From: Venturia oleaginea
Lineage: Eukaryota > Ascomycota > Dothideomycetes > Venturiales > Venturiaceae
Direction: 5' to 3'
NCBI GenBank assembly: GCA_013176395.1
Contig: JABMLP010000023.1
Location: 248,001-312,000, forward strand
Length of the DNA stretch: 64,000 nt
Shown one piece after another: positions 1 to 12,182 of this stretch. Within the stretch, counting starts at the first letter, position 1. Each line of letters begins with the position of its first letter. Below the pieces are notes generated by a model. That model had not been told where the DNA came from and did not search any database. It worked only from the letters and a program-made list of their open reading frames with translations. The position numbers and the translations under genes are program-made.

Positions 1-3000
1 GATCGGGCTGTAAGCGATGGAATCGTTCAAAGAAGCTTTCTCAAGACGGTGTGTGTCATCCAATTCCACAAGCTATACCTAGTCCAAAGAATAAAATACC
101 AACCACTATCGATATATATGCAATCTGCCAAGCAAATTACCGCGGATCTGTCCAGGTTAAACGCATGGGGCGGAAATGATGGGTGTTCCCGGCGCCGGGA
201 TTCCAAAAGTAACAGGGCCGCAGTCTTTGTTGTATTCTGGAATGTGGATTCACCGCTCCTGTCCTTTTCTCGGATGGGGCTTGCTGAATGCCGGACTGAA
301 GGAATGGTCACGGCATTGTCCCTGGGCCCTGGATGCAGAAGCAAGGCCGAATGCCACGATCAGTCCATCCTTGGAACGATCATGATGAGTTCCATGGTGA
401 ATAGCCAGGTACAAGTGCATGGTAGTATGTGTGTGTATCCAGGAATCTGGGAATGGGCGGTGGAATATCGGACCGGCGCGCGTTTGCATGAAGGATGAAG
501 AAATGAGGTTTGAGAAAGAGCGATGCGGGAAATGTCCGCGAGGACGAGAGACCGACTGTGACCATACCTATTCAATTACTGTGCCGCCCCAAAAGGGAAA
601 GTGCTCGCTCGTCGTGTGGGACATGGTCAGATTCCTGGAAATGAAACCAATGGTGTTGTGACCACCGAGGCCCAGTGTGGTTACATGCATTTCTTACAAG
701 GACGAGTGCACCTCGACTTGAATGTCTCAGCAGAGCCGGTGCGGGCCGGGCGAAGCCACAGCGAGATTCGATGTGAGATCTGACTGACCGCCTTCGCTGG
801 CACACGATAGATGAAGGCAGGGGCACAGAAGATGCGGTGAGCGACGGGGAATTTCATCGCGGGTCCAGCGGCGCAAACCTCCATCGCACTAAATTACACG
901 TGGGAACATCAAACTCTGCTGTTTCGGTATGCATCGGGCATGTGTCTGATACAATGTGAGGTCAGACCGGAGATGCGTGGGATAAGGACCTAGTATTTCA
1001 CATGAGTTACGCGTGGGGTTTCAAACAGATCGATAAGGAAGAGGCCTTGTATAGCCCCGTTTGTAGATAGAAGAAGATGGCACTTAACTGCAAAATCATC
1101 TACTTGTCAGCGGTGGGCCTAGGTATTATTCAGTATAGACATGATTCAGTCAGTAGCACACACACAAAGCTCTGAAGAAATCGGGTTAGCGCCATTGCTA
1201 ACCTTCGTATTAAACATTATTTCTCTAGCGATATCGCAGATATCAAGATCCTGCAGTTGATATTTGACGGCGCAACACAGCTTACGAGCTATATTATGCG
1301 CAAAGAAGCGATAAAGAGCAATAGCTCAGGGTATTTCCCACCGAAGCCGTTGGGTCGTGCCATATATCTCCAAATCCTGTCATCTCTCCGATCCTATCGA
1401 TAATCGTACAAAGGGGCATGATGATCATCCCATCCGTGCCGCCCATAAAATACAGTGGAGCCAATGAAGGAGCAAGAGCAAGAAAACAATTCGCTGATGA
1501 ACGCCAAAGGAAGAGTGAAAAGCAAGTAGCGGTCCCTCCGCACCCCCACGACAAGAATAAATGTGGTTTTAATATAAGCCTCCCTCTGTACCGGACCAGC
1601 CGTTCTCGTGAGATGGAAGAGTAGAATGCCAACTGCGCGACAGGGTTGGTTCTGAACTTTTGTTGGTGAAGAAGCTTGGAAATCTGGGCGAACAGACGAG
1701 CTGCGCGTGAAGACCTGTCGATCTCTTGAGTTGAGTGCATGCAGCGGCTATGCCAATCTAAAGACCCGAGTAAACGAAGAGCGGTTGAGAGGCGGAGTTG
1801 AACATGATTTGTGGGCGTAATAGTAGGAGGTGCGAAAGGAGGAGGGAGACCTGGGTGCACTCGTGATGTCGGGTCGGAGGCGTTGTTGTTGAAGGTGGCC
1901 CATTCCGCAAAGGGTATGTAGAGACAAAAATGATTTTCGAAGACGGCACGATGATGGCTGGCCGTAGTAGATGGAGGAAGATCTTGTCCAGTTTACTTAT
2001 TTTGTTCTGGAGTTGGTGGGAGCGGTTTGTTTGGTGGTGCTAAGGAAGGTCAGTACGTAGATCTGAGGTAGCCTTGGGGTTCGAACAATACTTACGACCG
2101 GGAAGCGGAGGGAGTGAAATCATGGCTGAAGGCATTGTGTGAAAGTTGGTTGATGAACAGGTTCTACGGTGAGCGCTGAGAAAATTGCGATGATTATTTT
2201 TTCGACAATCTGAGGTCGGGACGATTGTGACTTTAAAAGATTGTTGGTGGTAGGCTCTAATTTGGCTATGCCGCGGGTGGAGCAATAGAACGAGGAAGAA
2301 ATGTTGAGAGTCAGTGGAGGCGGAGGTGCTGGAGATATATGGCAAGACTGGCGCGGGAGTCGGTTTTGCTTTATCATGAAACGGAGTGGGCAGAGTTTCA
2401 GGCGGTGGCGAGGCATCATATATATACTGGTCCCAGCGCGACAGGCGAGGCTAGCGGACATGACCATGGCAATTCCCAAGGCAAGGAGAGCGGAACGACG
2501 CAAGCAGGGAACAAGGAACAGGTATGCTGAGAAGAGGGCTGATATGCGCTGGGCCGTGCAGATGGGCGCCCATAATTGGAATGCTAGTGTTTCAAGAATA
2601 GCCCCGTGATGGAATGAGCGAACTGCGAACTCAATTTGCCTTTTGCGATGTTCCGCCAGGGCGAGTAGGTAGGACTATGGAGAGTAGGTAGGACTACCGG
2701 CTCCGCCCAAGGCAGCTTCCGTCGAAATGCATGCGGATTGCGAGGGATCCATCGGCGAGGCCTGTGTAGATAATGAACACGTCGAGTGAAATCGTGGCTT
2801 CAGTGCCACCCCCTTGTCTCAGTACGACAACCTGGATGGTGCCTATTTCGGCAGCGAACAGCGAAGTGGGCGGGTCGGGTAGTAGTAGTAGTGAGCTTCT
2901 CCCGTCCTTCTACCTCTCTTCCATACAGAGCCAATGTAAACATTTCGCTTCTGCTTGGAACAACCAAGCATCCGGGGTGGCCTTCGGATATGCCACCGTT

Positions 3001-4140
3001 GGCTCATTTGCACCTTCATTATTGAGTTGAGCCGTGGATAGTACAATTAGTTATAGCGGTGCCCAACTCTGCTACGCCGTTCTTGTCCTCGCCCACAGTG
3101 GAGAAGCAAGCGGTGAGCTTATGTCACTGACGAACTGCTGTGCTCCGCGGTAGCCCTAGAGGATCTCCCTTCTCGCGTGGCTGTCAAGGTCTCCCTGGTG
3201 AAGTCCGTCCTCCTCTCATACCCCTTTCGGCTCCTCATCTTGGCCCGCATTTGCACTCGCACGAAATTCTGCGACGGGAGTACCAATTCTTGTGCTCCCA
3301 TACAAAGGTAATGAACTGACCGCTTTGAGCCTTTGAACGTCTCCGATAGCGCCATGAAAGGTACGCGTATGGAAACTTGATCTGCCATGTTTTCATTTAA
3401 TGGTTGTAAGTAGACAACTATGGCAGCGTCTTGTTTGCCTTGATGCCTGCGCAGCTATGTAGTTCTTTTCACCAGTGTCCTGCTTGCCCAGGTCATTGGC
3501 CCCTCCCAGGACAGCCAAATAGCTTGTTTCCATCAGCTGGATTTCGCAAGCATGAACATGAATGTCGACCTACCAATCGGCAGGCTTTGTGGCTCGTGTA
3601 ATGACGTAGCTTGGTGGTCATCAGGCTGATAGCCTGAACCCAGCTTCCTATTTTTCGTGTCCTCTTTTCTTTCGAGCCCGTATTCTCAACCAATCTCGCT
3701 TTGGTATTGCGAGTTCGGAAGGACGGGAGGACCACGACTAGGGCAATTGATCTTTTACATATATCTTTAAGTCCCAAACGACTCTCCGTAAATCTATCAA
3801 GGACTGGCATTGTAAGAGGAGGCCGCGCTGTTCCTACCGCTGAACCGATATCAATCGACTTTCTCCCTTTCCACCATATTTCATCCACAATGCCCCCGCG
3901 TCATAAGTTTCTGACTCCAAGTCGGTCAAGCTGACCTCCTTTTTGATATCATAAGATTTGGGTCTTACTTCTTGGTAACATCCTATCGCAAAACTTTACA
4001 ACCTATCGACTACTAAAACCTCCAAAGGTGTACCATCTTCAACCAGTCTCAAGCATCGAGGCCCATGATTGAAAAATATAAATTATAAATTAAGAACAGC
4101 CACACAGCACAGCAAGCTCGTGTCACTACTTGGTTACGGT
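1..4140. other. Gene-poor stretch, no supported gene
   Basis: I recognise no protein here on either strand. Open frames exist, the longest being 188 codons on the minus strand (1294-1860). None shows a known domain, and splicing them gives no convincing protein. A minus-strand frame at 2120-2503 begins with a hydrophobic, signal-like stretch but continues as low-information sequence. A 15-bp word (GAGTAGGTAGGACTA) occurs twice at about 2664-2697. The stretch may be intergenic DNA or decayed sequence. Confidence 0.4.
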
Positions 4141-4176
4141 CTTTACAGAAAGCTTAAAGGAGGCCGGCAATGTTGG

Positions 4177-4355
4177 TCTGTTTAGCAGTTTCAAGTCGTG
4201 CTGAGGACAAATGGACGTTTTAAAGACCTGCCAGTCTGTTTAGTAGTTTCAAGTCGTGCTGAGGACAAATGGTCGACTCTACAACTTGACGGTTGCGTCT
4301 GCAAATTTCAAGACATGCTTAGGACAAATGGACGTGTTTGAGACCTGCCAGTCTG
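4177..4355. repeat. Three-copy tandem repeat, about 58-63 bp unit
   Basis: Three head-to-tail units start at 4177, 4235 and 4298. Each carries a TTTCAAG word, an AGGACAAATGG word and, in units 1 and 3, GACCTGCCAG. Units 1 and 2 are nearly identical over their first 40 bp. Unit 3 is more diverged and has two G/C-to-A/T changes (GTCGTGCTGAGG to GACATGCTTAGG). No coding function is apparent; the frame that crosses the repeat (4256-4603) is unrecognised. Confidence 0.8.
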
Positions 4356-4603
4356 GAGTGCCAATGAGTATGGTAGATGGAGGGGTGCCGATGAAATGCT
4401 ACCGCCAGCAGGCTAAGAGTTGTGTACAGGCCCTGCATTCATTGAATCGAATCCTGCCGATGAAAGCAGCGGATGAGGTTTTTCGATGTCATCGGCTAAT
4501 CCTACCTTCGATGAGAGTTAGACTTGAAAATATTCATCTCGATGAAGCGACGGATTACTCTATTAGGAGTAGTACGGCGCCTCTCTCATCCCGGAGGAGA
4601 TGA

Positions 4604-5470
4604 ATCTAGACGGGAAAAATGAAGAGGATGTTGATGCTCATCGGATGGATGACCTCCTGGCTGTGCCCTTCATCCTGACCCTATTCGTCGGATGAATGGA
4701 TGCATACTGGGCCTGGTTGTGTATAGGCTAGCTGATTGGCAAACAATGAGGGCGGCTTGGAGTCGGAACTGGTGAAAGAACGGGAGGTGTATGGATTCTG
4801 GGCAGCTACGACGTCAGCTTTGCGACTCAAGGTGGACTTTGACAAGAGAAGAGAAGGGAGGTGAAAGGACAATATGGCCCGACTTATATAGGCTACAATC
4901 TACGAAGCCCATCTCAGAAACCGCATCTCAAGCAGGTAGTCGGGATCGAAGGTAGGGATCGAGGCAGAAAACAAGAGAAGAGGTGAGGGGGCGTTGACTT
5001 GGTTATGTTGAGGAAGCTTCATGATTGAGATGGCTAGGGTGGTTGATGAGATGTGAAGTGAAGTCGAAGTCGAAGTAAGGTCAGACCGCGAAGAATTACA
5101 TCATCCATCGGATAAGCCTGACATCAAGTAGTAGTTGGTGGGTGACCAGCAGCTGCTTCCCGGTCTGATCTGTGTGAGAAAAAAGTGGCCAGTCACGTGT
5201 CGGTGTTAATTCAACAAGGACGTGCGAAATCCGGGACCACTCACACGCTTTAATCTCATCTTTCTAGATTTCACTTGAAAATTCAATTGCCGTCATTTTC
5301 ATCCACAGTATGTTTCTGTCTTTTGTTTTCGCACGTGGCAGTGAAGTACAAGTGCTGTGCATGAACGGGCTGACACCCCCCCCCCCTGTCCCTGTCAATC
5401 TTGTCTCAGTCATGAAGCTAGCAAAATAAAGCAGACTCTACCTTTACTATCACCTCATATTCTTCATTAT
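4604..5470. other. Intergenic, no gene seen
   Basis: No recognisable reading frame is present. There is a short poly-C run near 5377 and a simple GAAGTC-type repeat near 5055-5080. The interval ends at the transposon fragments. Confidence 0.4.
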
Positions 5471-5480
5471 ACAGCTTCAA

Positions 5481-5650
5481 ATGCCTGGCAAGCATAAGAA
5501 CCGTCAATCATTTCGTGATCCTGAGCGGCCGAAAGGCCAACGTCTCTCTGAGCGCGAGCGTACTCAGATCCTCACCTTATACCACCTTGCAGAATGGAAC
5601 AAGACCCAAATCGCTCGAAAGCTTCGCCTTGCTCGATCTACGGTTATTCT
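5481..5650 (+). mobile_element. Broken Tc1/mariner-type transposase, N-terminal helix-turn-helix only
   Basis: The frame opens with MPGKHKNRQSFRDPERPKG and then reads LSERERTQILTLYHL, WNKTQIARKLRLARSTV. This is the homeodomain-like helix-turn-helix that starts Tc1/mariner and pogo transposases and binds the terminal repeats. After ARSTV, where a second DNA-binding helix and then the DDE catalytic core should follow, the frame runs into antisense sequence of a hAT transposase and stops at 5691-5693. Only about 56 native residues remain, so it cannot act as a transposase. The family is inferred from the motif. Confidence 0.55.
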
Positions 5651-6559
5651 TAAAATGCGCGGGAAGCCGATGAGAATCCGTGACTGCCTGTAGTTTGAAT
5701 TTATGAAGTGGGAGCAGACAGCAAGGTAGTTCTTATGGTTTCCTCCCTTCCAGGCGTCTACTGAGATATTGATTCGACTTTTGGCGCCCTTGATCTCGTG
5801 TAGGATGGTCGGTAACCGTTTTTCGTAGGACTCAAAAACCCATTTACTGACGGAGGACTTTGCGGTTGGTAGAATCGCTGTAAGAGTCTCAATTGCGCCG
5901 GCCTTGAGTAGCGAGAGGGTATCGGGATGGGAGGCTGTATGGAAGGCAATATTGTGCTTGATAGTCCAGTCAATATATTGCTGTTTGTACACGATGGCAT
6001 CGAAATTATCGTCCTTTTTGAGACCACACGTCTCGCAATGTGTCAACGGCGCTTCAGTTACTTCCTCCTCTTGCAATCCATTCATTTCAATGGAATCTCC
6101 TGGATCTTTGACGCCGTGCCGAGAGAGAAGGTGTCCTTGTATGCCGCCGGTAGACGTCGCCACGTAGATTCCTGTATGCCAACTCCTCAATTCATGACAC
6201 CTCTTACAGAGCCAAAGTCTCTTATGCTTCTCACCATCCGCTTGGATCTCTGCGCCGTGCTCCCAAATGTAAGAGTTGAGTCGGGATAGCTGCTGCTTGG
6301 TAACAGGCCTGAGCCTTGGATTCCGCAGTTTCTGGCCGTCCTTTTGAAGCCGTGACCATTGTATATCGAACTTGCAACGCTGGAGATTGAGAGGACGTAA
6401 GGGAGTTGTAATAACCCTATGAGGAAGGATAGAAGCTACTGGTATAGGGCTTTCGGGTTCTGGAGGCAGATCTTGCGACAGTGAGGCTTCGTCGATAGCT
6501 GTACCGGATCTTTGAGAATAGCCTTCAGGCCTTCTCCGCTGTACGAATCTAGTCATCAT
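5651..6559 (-). mobile_element. Truncated hAT transposase, N-terminal half
   Basis: The minus-strand frame has features of fungal hAT transposases. A BED-like zinc-binding stretch lies early (LWLCKRCHELRSW, then HLLSRHG). Next comes an acidic linker, the conserved SINISVDAWKGGNHKNYLAV block (written here in part: RINISVDAWKGGNHKNYLAV), and CSHFINSNYRQSRILIGFPR. In hAT elements this last block precedes GSHSG and the remaining catalytic domain. The homology stops at about 5651, and the frame continues into reverse-strand Tc1-type sequence. The C-terminal catalytic part and the dimerisation domain are absent. I could not identify an 8-bp target duplication or terminal repeats with confidence. 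Confidence 0.75.
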
Positions 6560-7960
6560 CTTGAATAGTCTGTAGAGAAAACGTAGTGGTTGTGGTGGTG
6601 AAATTAGTAGAAAATGAATATAAGTTAATTGAGATCATGGAATTCTTTGAGAGTTTTGCTTTCAGATAAGTTTCATTGGCGAAAAAGAGAAAATCTGGGC
6701 GGATCGTTCCCGTCGGTAAGCGAGGAATGCTGATGAGTTGTGGGGTTGCAACCCGTAGCGATGCATCGGTGACGCGAAGTCAGGATTAGAAAGGGCAATG
6801 CAAAGTCCGTGTGAGCCGCTTTCTAGGCCTTAAGAGGCTTAGAAGACACCTCTTGAGACTCGTTTAAGCGGGAGGCTTTCCTCTAAGCTCTTTTCTTCCA
6901 GCTAAGCAGGGAGTTCCTCAACGTTCTACTCCTTACCCCGCGTATATCTTTGCACGGAATCTGGGGTACGCCAACTCAGGGGAGAGGCATTGAGGCGAAG
7001 GCGACTGCGGACAGGGGATGAACCAATGAGAAAATGGTAGTGAGGACAGTCGGATCTTTTTGGATTGTCCAGACTCCACGGAGAGAACATGTTGGAAATC
7101 CCGATCCCTTACTGGTATATGGTTTTCGGATCGCAAATACGATAATCCGGCCTCCGAGCGCAGTAGACGCGCTTCGCGAGCAGCACGGTCACCATTTGTA
7201 AGGTTCGAAGGACGTTGTTGGGTAGGTTGCACAAAGGCTGAGGAAATTTAAATGTCTTCAATATGCGCAGCGGCCCGACTGCCCGTGGATAGCCTAATCA
7301 CAGGTGGGAGTTCGGCCAGTAATTTGTCTCGATTGGTGTGTAAACGTAGTTTGCATTCCCGTTTTGTTGTTGAAGGCTAGATTTGTTCCACCGTGTGAAT
7401 CTGGAGATGTTGTTGATCTATCTGCCTCAATCTCTGATGTAGCTTTTCCAATATGCTCCCCCAGGTAGGTGCACCAACACCGCTTTCATTGTTCTCTCAT
7501 CGTCTATCTTCGGAGTAACTATCCCATTGGGCCTGCTGTTGCAAACAAGTGACCGAGTCCGGTGGAATCACAACATAGGGTCACAGCCTCTTTGCAGGAG
7601 GACACTTGTGAGCTCCATAAGTTGTCATCCTCCATCTTCCAAGATGGTTCCATTCCACAATCCACTCCTTATCTCACTGTTCATAATTAGCGATTTACTC
7701 ATTCAAGCCCCACCTTATTGAAAGTCACGAATCCACAAAGATCCACACATCAAGCAATTGAGTTGAAGGATACACGGTCCATCGAAGAGTCGGAATTTAT
7801 AGCGTATTTGACGGCTTTGAAAGCAGTCAAAGCGGCAGGGTTATCATCAATCCACAATTGAGGAGGATCATAACCACACCGCAATTGAGGAGGATCATAT
7901 ACCCGAAACTCAACACACCTTAACTTCCCTTCGTGGCCTTTAGGCACGGCTATCTTCGCC
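6560..7960. other. Intergenic, probably transposon flank
   Basis: No protein is recognised. The part up to about 6900 may be the 5' end of the hAT element; it contains short inverted AAGAGGCTTAGAAG-like words. At 7855-7872 and 7882-7899 the 18-bp word CAATTGAGGAGGATCATA is duplicated inside a minus-strand open frame (7750-8055) that I cannot assign. Confidence 0.35.
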
Positions 7961-9835
7961 ATGTCAACGTTGCCAGCTATGGCAACTGGAGAGAAGTCCG
8001 GAACAATCTTCTTTTCGACACCTACATACTCCACAACATCCGAAATCTTAATCAACAGCGAGCATCAGCTTGCAGCCTCGGACTTCCATCAGAACTTGAC
8101 ACCATATGTCAAAGATACTGGCGTGCTGGTGCATACCTTGACAGACACCGTCACAGCCCACGGTAACGCCCGACTTCGTTTTCATATTGCCGCTATCAAG
8201 TTCGACTTTGCCTTCCTATTTACGCCAGCTCTCTCAGCCTTCGCAAAAGCTCACAGCTTCGTGGATCGCCTCTTTCGTAGACACAGGGGCAGTGGTGTAC
8301 CTAGCGATGACGAAGGTAAACTCATTGTCAAGGACAGTAGATCTGGGAACACCTACAATGTGCCCATCAGGAACGGATCAATTGATGCAATGCAATTTCG
8401 GCAGATGACCACGACTTCGAAGTTCTCCGCCAGCCTTGGTCGACCCGTGCAAGGAACATTGAAGGTGCTGGACATTGGCTACCAGAACACAGCGTGTGCT
8501 GAATCAAACATTACCTTTATGTTAGTTGTCCCAACTCATAGCACTTCTTCAATACTTACCAGACTAGTGACGGCGAGAACGGCAGAATTCTCTTCCGAGG
8601 ACACAATATCTTAGACCTCCACCGGGATCGTTGTTTCGATGAAGTGGCATACTTATTGATGTGGGGTGCGCTACCTTGTGGAAATCAGCTGGCACAGTTC
8701 AGAGAGGAATTTGCGATGCTTTCCAAGCCACCACAGAGTGTCATCGATGCCATTCACGCGTTTCCGTAAGTAGATTCTGAAGGGTCCTACGATATCTGCT
8801 GATAAAGTCCAGGCGCGAGAGTCCATCTTACCTGATGATGATTTCAGGACTTTCAGCATGGGCGGCAACTGTTCCAGAGCAGATTCCTGTCCACGTTGGA
8901 GAAACCCTCTACCTGAAGAATCCGGGAATGGTTGATACATCCATGACGCAAGCGTTTGCTTCATTCGCTGCCATTGTCGCCTTGATTTACTGTCACCAAC
9001 ACGGTCATGCCTTCACTCCAGCGGAAGGACATAGATCAGTGCCGGAGAATGTCCTGCTGATGATGCACTTTGTCGATAGATCAACCGGAGAGCCGGCACC
9101 AGCCATGATCAAAGAGCTAGACAAGCTTCTGATACTGTACGCAGACCACGAAATGACGGCTTCGACTGCGGCACTTCTTCATACAGGATCTGTCGGAGCT
9201 GACGCATTGACGTCCCTCATCTCCTCTATCGCGACCGCATGGGGACCACTTCATGCCGGGGCCATTGACTTGGTATATAAGAAGCTCGAAGAGATCGGCA
9301 GCGTGGAAAACGTCGAGCCTTTCATCGATAGAGTGCGCAGCAAACAGCAACGGCTGATGGGCGTAGGTCACCGTTTGTACAAGACCCAAGATCCTAGAGG
9401 GAAATTGCTTCGTGAGCGTCTACTGGGCCTCAGCCTCACCGCGGAAACTATTCCCCTCTTGGCTGTGGCTATGGAAATTGAGCGTGTTGTGGGCGTTGAC
9501 GAGTATTTTACGTCCAGAAAGCTTTGCATCAACGCTGATTTGTATGGCAGCTTGGTGTTTACAGCTCTGTAAGTTTTGTGCTGGCTGATCCTCAATACTA
9601 TGGATTCTGACCGGCACCTCTAGTGGATTCGAGAAGGAGATTATCACTGCTTTGGTCGGTATTGGTCGTTGTGCGGGTGGTTTGGCACATTGGAAGGAGG
9701 CAGCCAGTAAGTGTTTTGACCCGACGCAGAGCCTTGAGCCATTTTGACACCACAACAGACAAAGACCCAAAGATTTGGCGCCCGACACAAGTCTACACTG
9801 GCCCATTGAGCGTTGTACAAAAGGGGATGAATTGA
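7961..9835 (+). CDS. Citrate synthase-family protein (alkylcitrate/2-methylcitrate type), five exons
   Basis: Condenses an acyl-CoA with an oxo-acid such as oxaloacetate. Exons fit at 7961-8520, 8568-8765, 8813-9568, 9624-9706 and 9759-9835, all joined in frame at GT-AG introns. The product has the citrate synthase core: the LKVLDIGYQNTA and TFIDGENGRILFRG entry blocks, DHEMTASTAALLHTGS, WGPLHAGA with the substrate-binding histidine, and GVGHRLYKTQDPRGKLL with the catalytic aspartate. All key residues are present. The C-terminus lacks a peroxisomal signal. Homology starts only near 8300 (GKLIVKDSRSGNTYNVPIR). The first 110 or so residues from the chosen ATG look unrelated, so the start is uncertain and a missed upstream intron is likely. 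There is no neighbouring PrpD, isocitrate lyase or polyketide/fatty-acid synthase gene, so the pathway is unknown; metabolic 2-methylcitrate synthase is an alternative. Confidence 0.85.
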
Positions 9836-10932
9836 CCCGTGTGTAATCTGTCGACAATTATCAGTAGAATCGGTCGGTCGGAGCGATTAAAGGAGTTTGG
9901 GGGCACACAGACATGGACCAATTTAATGAAGACTTTTGCTGTCGCCTATTGAGGCTATGCGTTGTGTATGAGATAGACTTCCGTTTTAGAGATGGCTAGA
10001 CTAGACTCTTGTTTTGGAAGCTCGACTCTCGTTCTTGTCGTCGTCACATGGTCCAGAGGCAGAAATTCTATAGCTGTTGTGTTGGGCCGCGCAAACTTTT
10101 CGATTGTGATTTCCCGTTGGAATGAGGACTCTGAGAATGGTGACCTTGGCTGTGCAGGTGAAGAATGCGATAGTATTGAAGAAGTGAAGATGGTGGTTTC
10201 ATACTCAAGAATTAGTCGCTTCTCGGCTCATTCCCGTTGTCACATGTCAATAGACAAACTACCTTCTCCTTTTTCTTGCTCCCCACCATTATCACTCCGT
10301 TCGAGTGCCTCTGAACTGCGCTTGTGGTCTATACTCTGTACTTTAATTGACCATGTTTCTGCTCTCATTCAAACTATACAACAGCCGGACCTCGACATAC
10401 CTAACCCGTCAATGTGTCCCTTACAGCTGTTACTAAGGCACCACCTGAATCACGATCATGTCCACAGCCACCGTTAATATGCTTCAGTCTTTCATTCGCG
10501 CCAAGAATTCTACAGGGAAATGTTACTTCCAGATCAATGTGAAGATCCAGAAGTGCTTGCATCTGTCTAGGTAGAGTTGGATCGGTCGGAAAATTACCAA
10601 GAGAAGATCAGAGGTTCGATGGTAACAATCGTCTGCCTCATGTATTGTAGTTGCGAAGATCCCTTGTACAGCATAACAACATCAAGCAAGGCGTGGAAAA
10701 GTCTTGGATCTCCTAGGATTCTCGACTCACCACTAAGTCAAGGGAACATCTTAAAAGGCAAAGCCTGCCCACGGACTTTCGGCCCACCATGAGATGAGCC
10801 TTTCTAATACAACCAATTTTTCGGTCATAATCTGGTCACTCTGGTCACACCTCGATGCATCTGACAAGTTCCGGTTACATCCGCATCTCGAATTCTTCCT
10901 GTCGATTTTCACTTTCTTGTCGTGTCATTATC
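9836..10932. other. Intergenic, no gene seen
   Basis: A 161-codon plus-strand frame (9992-10477) has no recognisable domain and its composition looks non-coding. The interval probably holds the 3' end of the citrate synthase-like gene and the promoter of the RGS gene. Confidence 0.35.
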
Positions 10933-11672
10933 ATGTCCATACTATTCTGTAAGAAACCCGATTTTGTGAAGCGTCCACCAGGACCTCTGGACGTCTCTTC
11001 GTGTCGGAGCATCGTGGAGAAAACTTACGCATACAAGAGCACAATTCCTGCATCAATAACTTTGGACCAGATCATCGAAGAACGGACATTACCAGTAAGC
11101 GGAATCATTCTATTCACCCAAGACTGCGCAAATTTAATATTGCATAGCCATGTAGCTCGTCAGATTTCATAGACCATCTGGTTTACATCGGCCATGATGC
11201 TGAGAATCTTCAGTTCTTTCTCTGGTATCGCAACTACACCACTCGTTTCCGCTTACTCAACGATATGCAGACAATGTTCTCGCCAGCATGGAGCCCCAGT
11301 TTACCACCGAACCACCTCGATTCTGTCGTATTTGTCCAGTCCTGCACAGAACCAATCAGTGGGGTGGGAAAGGTATCAACCGCCATGCAATCTCTTACTC
11401 ATCGGGTCTCCTCGCGAGCTAAACCTTCCCATCACAACCGTGTTGACGTCCTGCGTGCCTTGAAGCCCACCACCCACCCCTCAGCCCTCGCACCAATCAC
11501 CTCTCTCATCGAAACAATCTTGCGAGAGCATCTTCACCCCAACTTCGTACGCTGGACGATTTGCAATGGCAACATACCAAAAGTAATACTTGTCCGCGGG
11601 ATGGGCACCTTCTCCACCACCATTGTTGTAACCATGACTACTCTGCTCTGTCTCAGATACGTCAGCCGCTGA
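10933..11672 (+). CDS. RGS-domain protein, 3' end unresolved
   Basis: Likely regulator of heterotrimeric G-protein signalling. Exon 1 (10933-11094) gives MSILFCKKPDFVKRPPGPLD and ends in LDQIIEERTLP. A 53-bp intron leads at 11148 into PCSSSDFIDHLVYIGHDAE, then NLQFFLWYRNYTTRF. This matches fungal RGS proteins, in which a short N-terminus precedes 'sl.dFmdyLvyie.saENLqFylWyrdYt.rF'. The domain continues through ITSLIETILREHLHPNFVRW. The frame closes at 11672 after LLCLRYVSR. A separate frame at 11653-11785 encodes a hydrophobic segment (MMCLTILTVAIKVFASIFI), as expected for the membrane tail of this RGS class, but no clean intron joins the two. Either an intron was missed or the gene is frameshifted. 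Confidence 0.7.
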
Positions 11673-11785
11673 TGGCGCATCTTTTGCTTTATTTCGTATG
11701 ATGTGTCTCACAATCCTCACAGTGGCTATAAAGGTCTTTGCATCAATATTCATTACAACGGAAACCAACGATCCATTCGCCTATG

Positions 11786-12182
11786 AGAAGATCTCACTGT
11801 GACGCCTCAGAAGACCTCGTCCGATTTTGTAGGAGCAGATCGAGAATTGCAACTTCCCACTACACAGTCAAAAGAAGGATTGGTGGGGGTCCATCTTCTT
11901 CTGTGAGTCGACAGCAACGACGGGTCCCAAAATCCAAATGGCTGAATACATTTGGTAGCGACAACGAGTTTGACGACAAGTCTTGGATCAGGAAATGGAA
12001 GGATTGATCTTTGTTTCAAAGGATCATGGAACCGACAACAAGAGTCTACGAGAAAAGTGTGAGGAGAATGTAAGATAAGATTATCAAACAGAGTCAGGCG
12101 TGGGGATTGATCGGGGCCTTGTTCTTGACAATTCCTATCCTTGCGGTGCCGAGAAGTATCAACTCCTTTGTGCTAGTCACCA
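11786..12182. other. Short intergenic interval
   Basis: Nothing recognisable. It lies between the convergent 3' ends of the RGS gene and the amidase relic. Confidence 0.4.

Noticed and set aside
1294..1860. 188-codon minus-strand open frame
   Set aside because: No domain, no convincing splice extension, and compositionally like chance open sequence.
7750..8055. Minus-strand frame with an internal peptide duplication as a separate gene
   Set aside because: Overlaps the upstream end of the citrate synthase-like frame and has no recognisable family; only the 18-bp duplication is reported.
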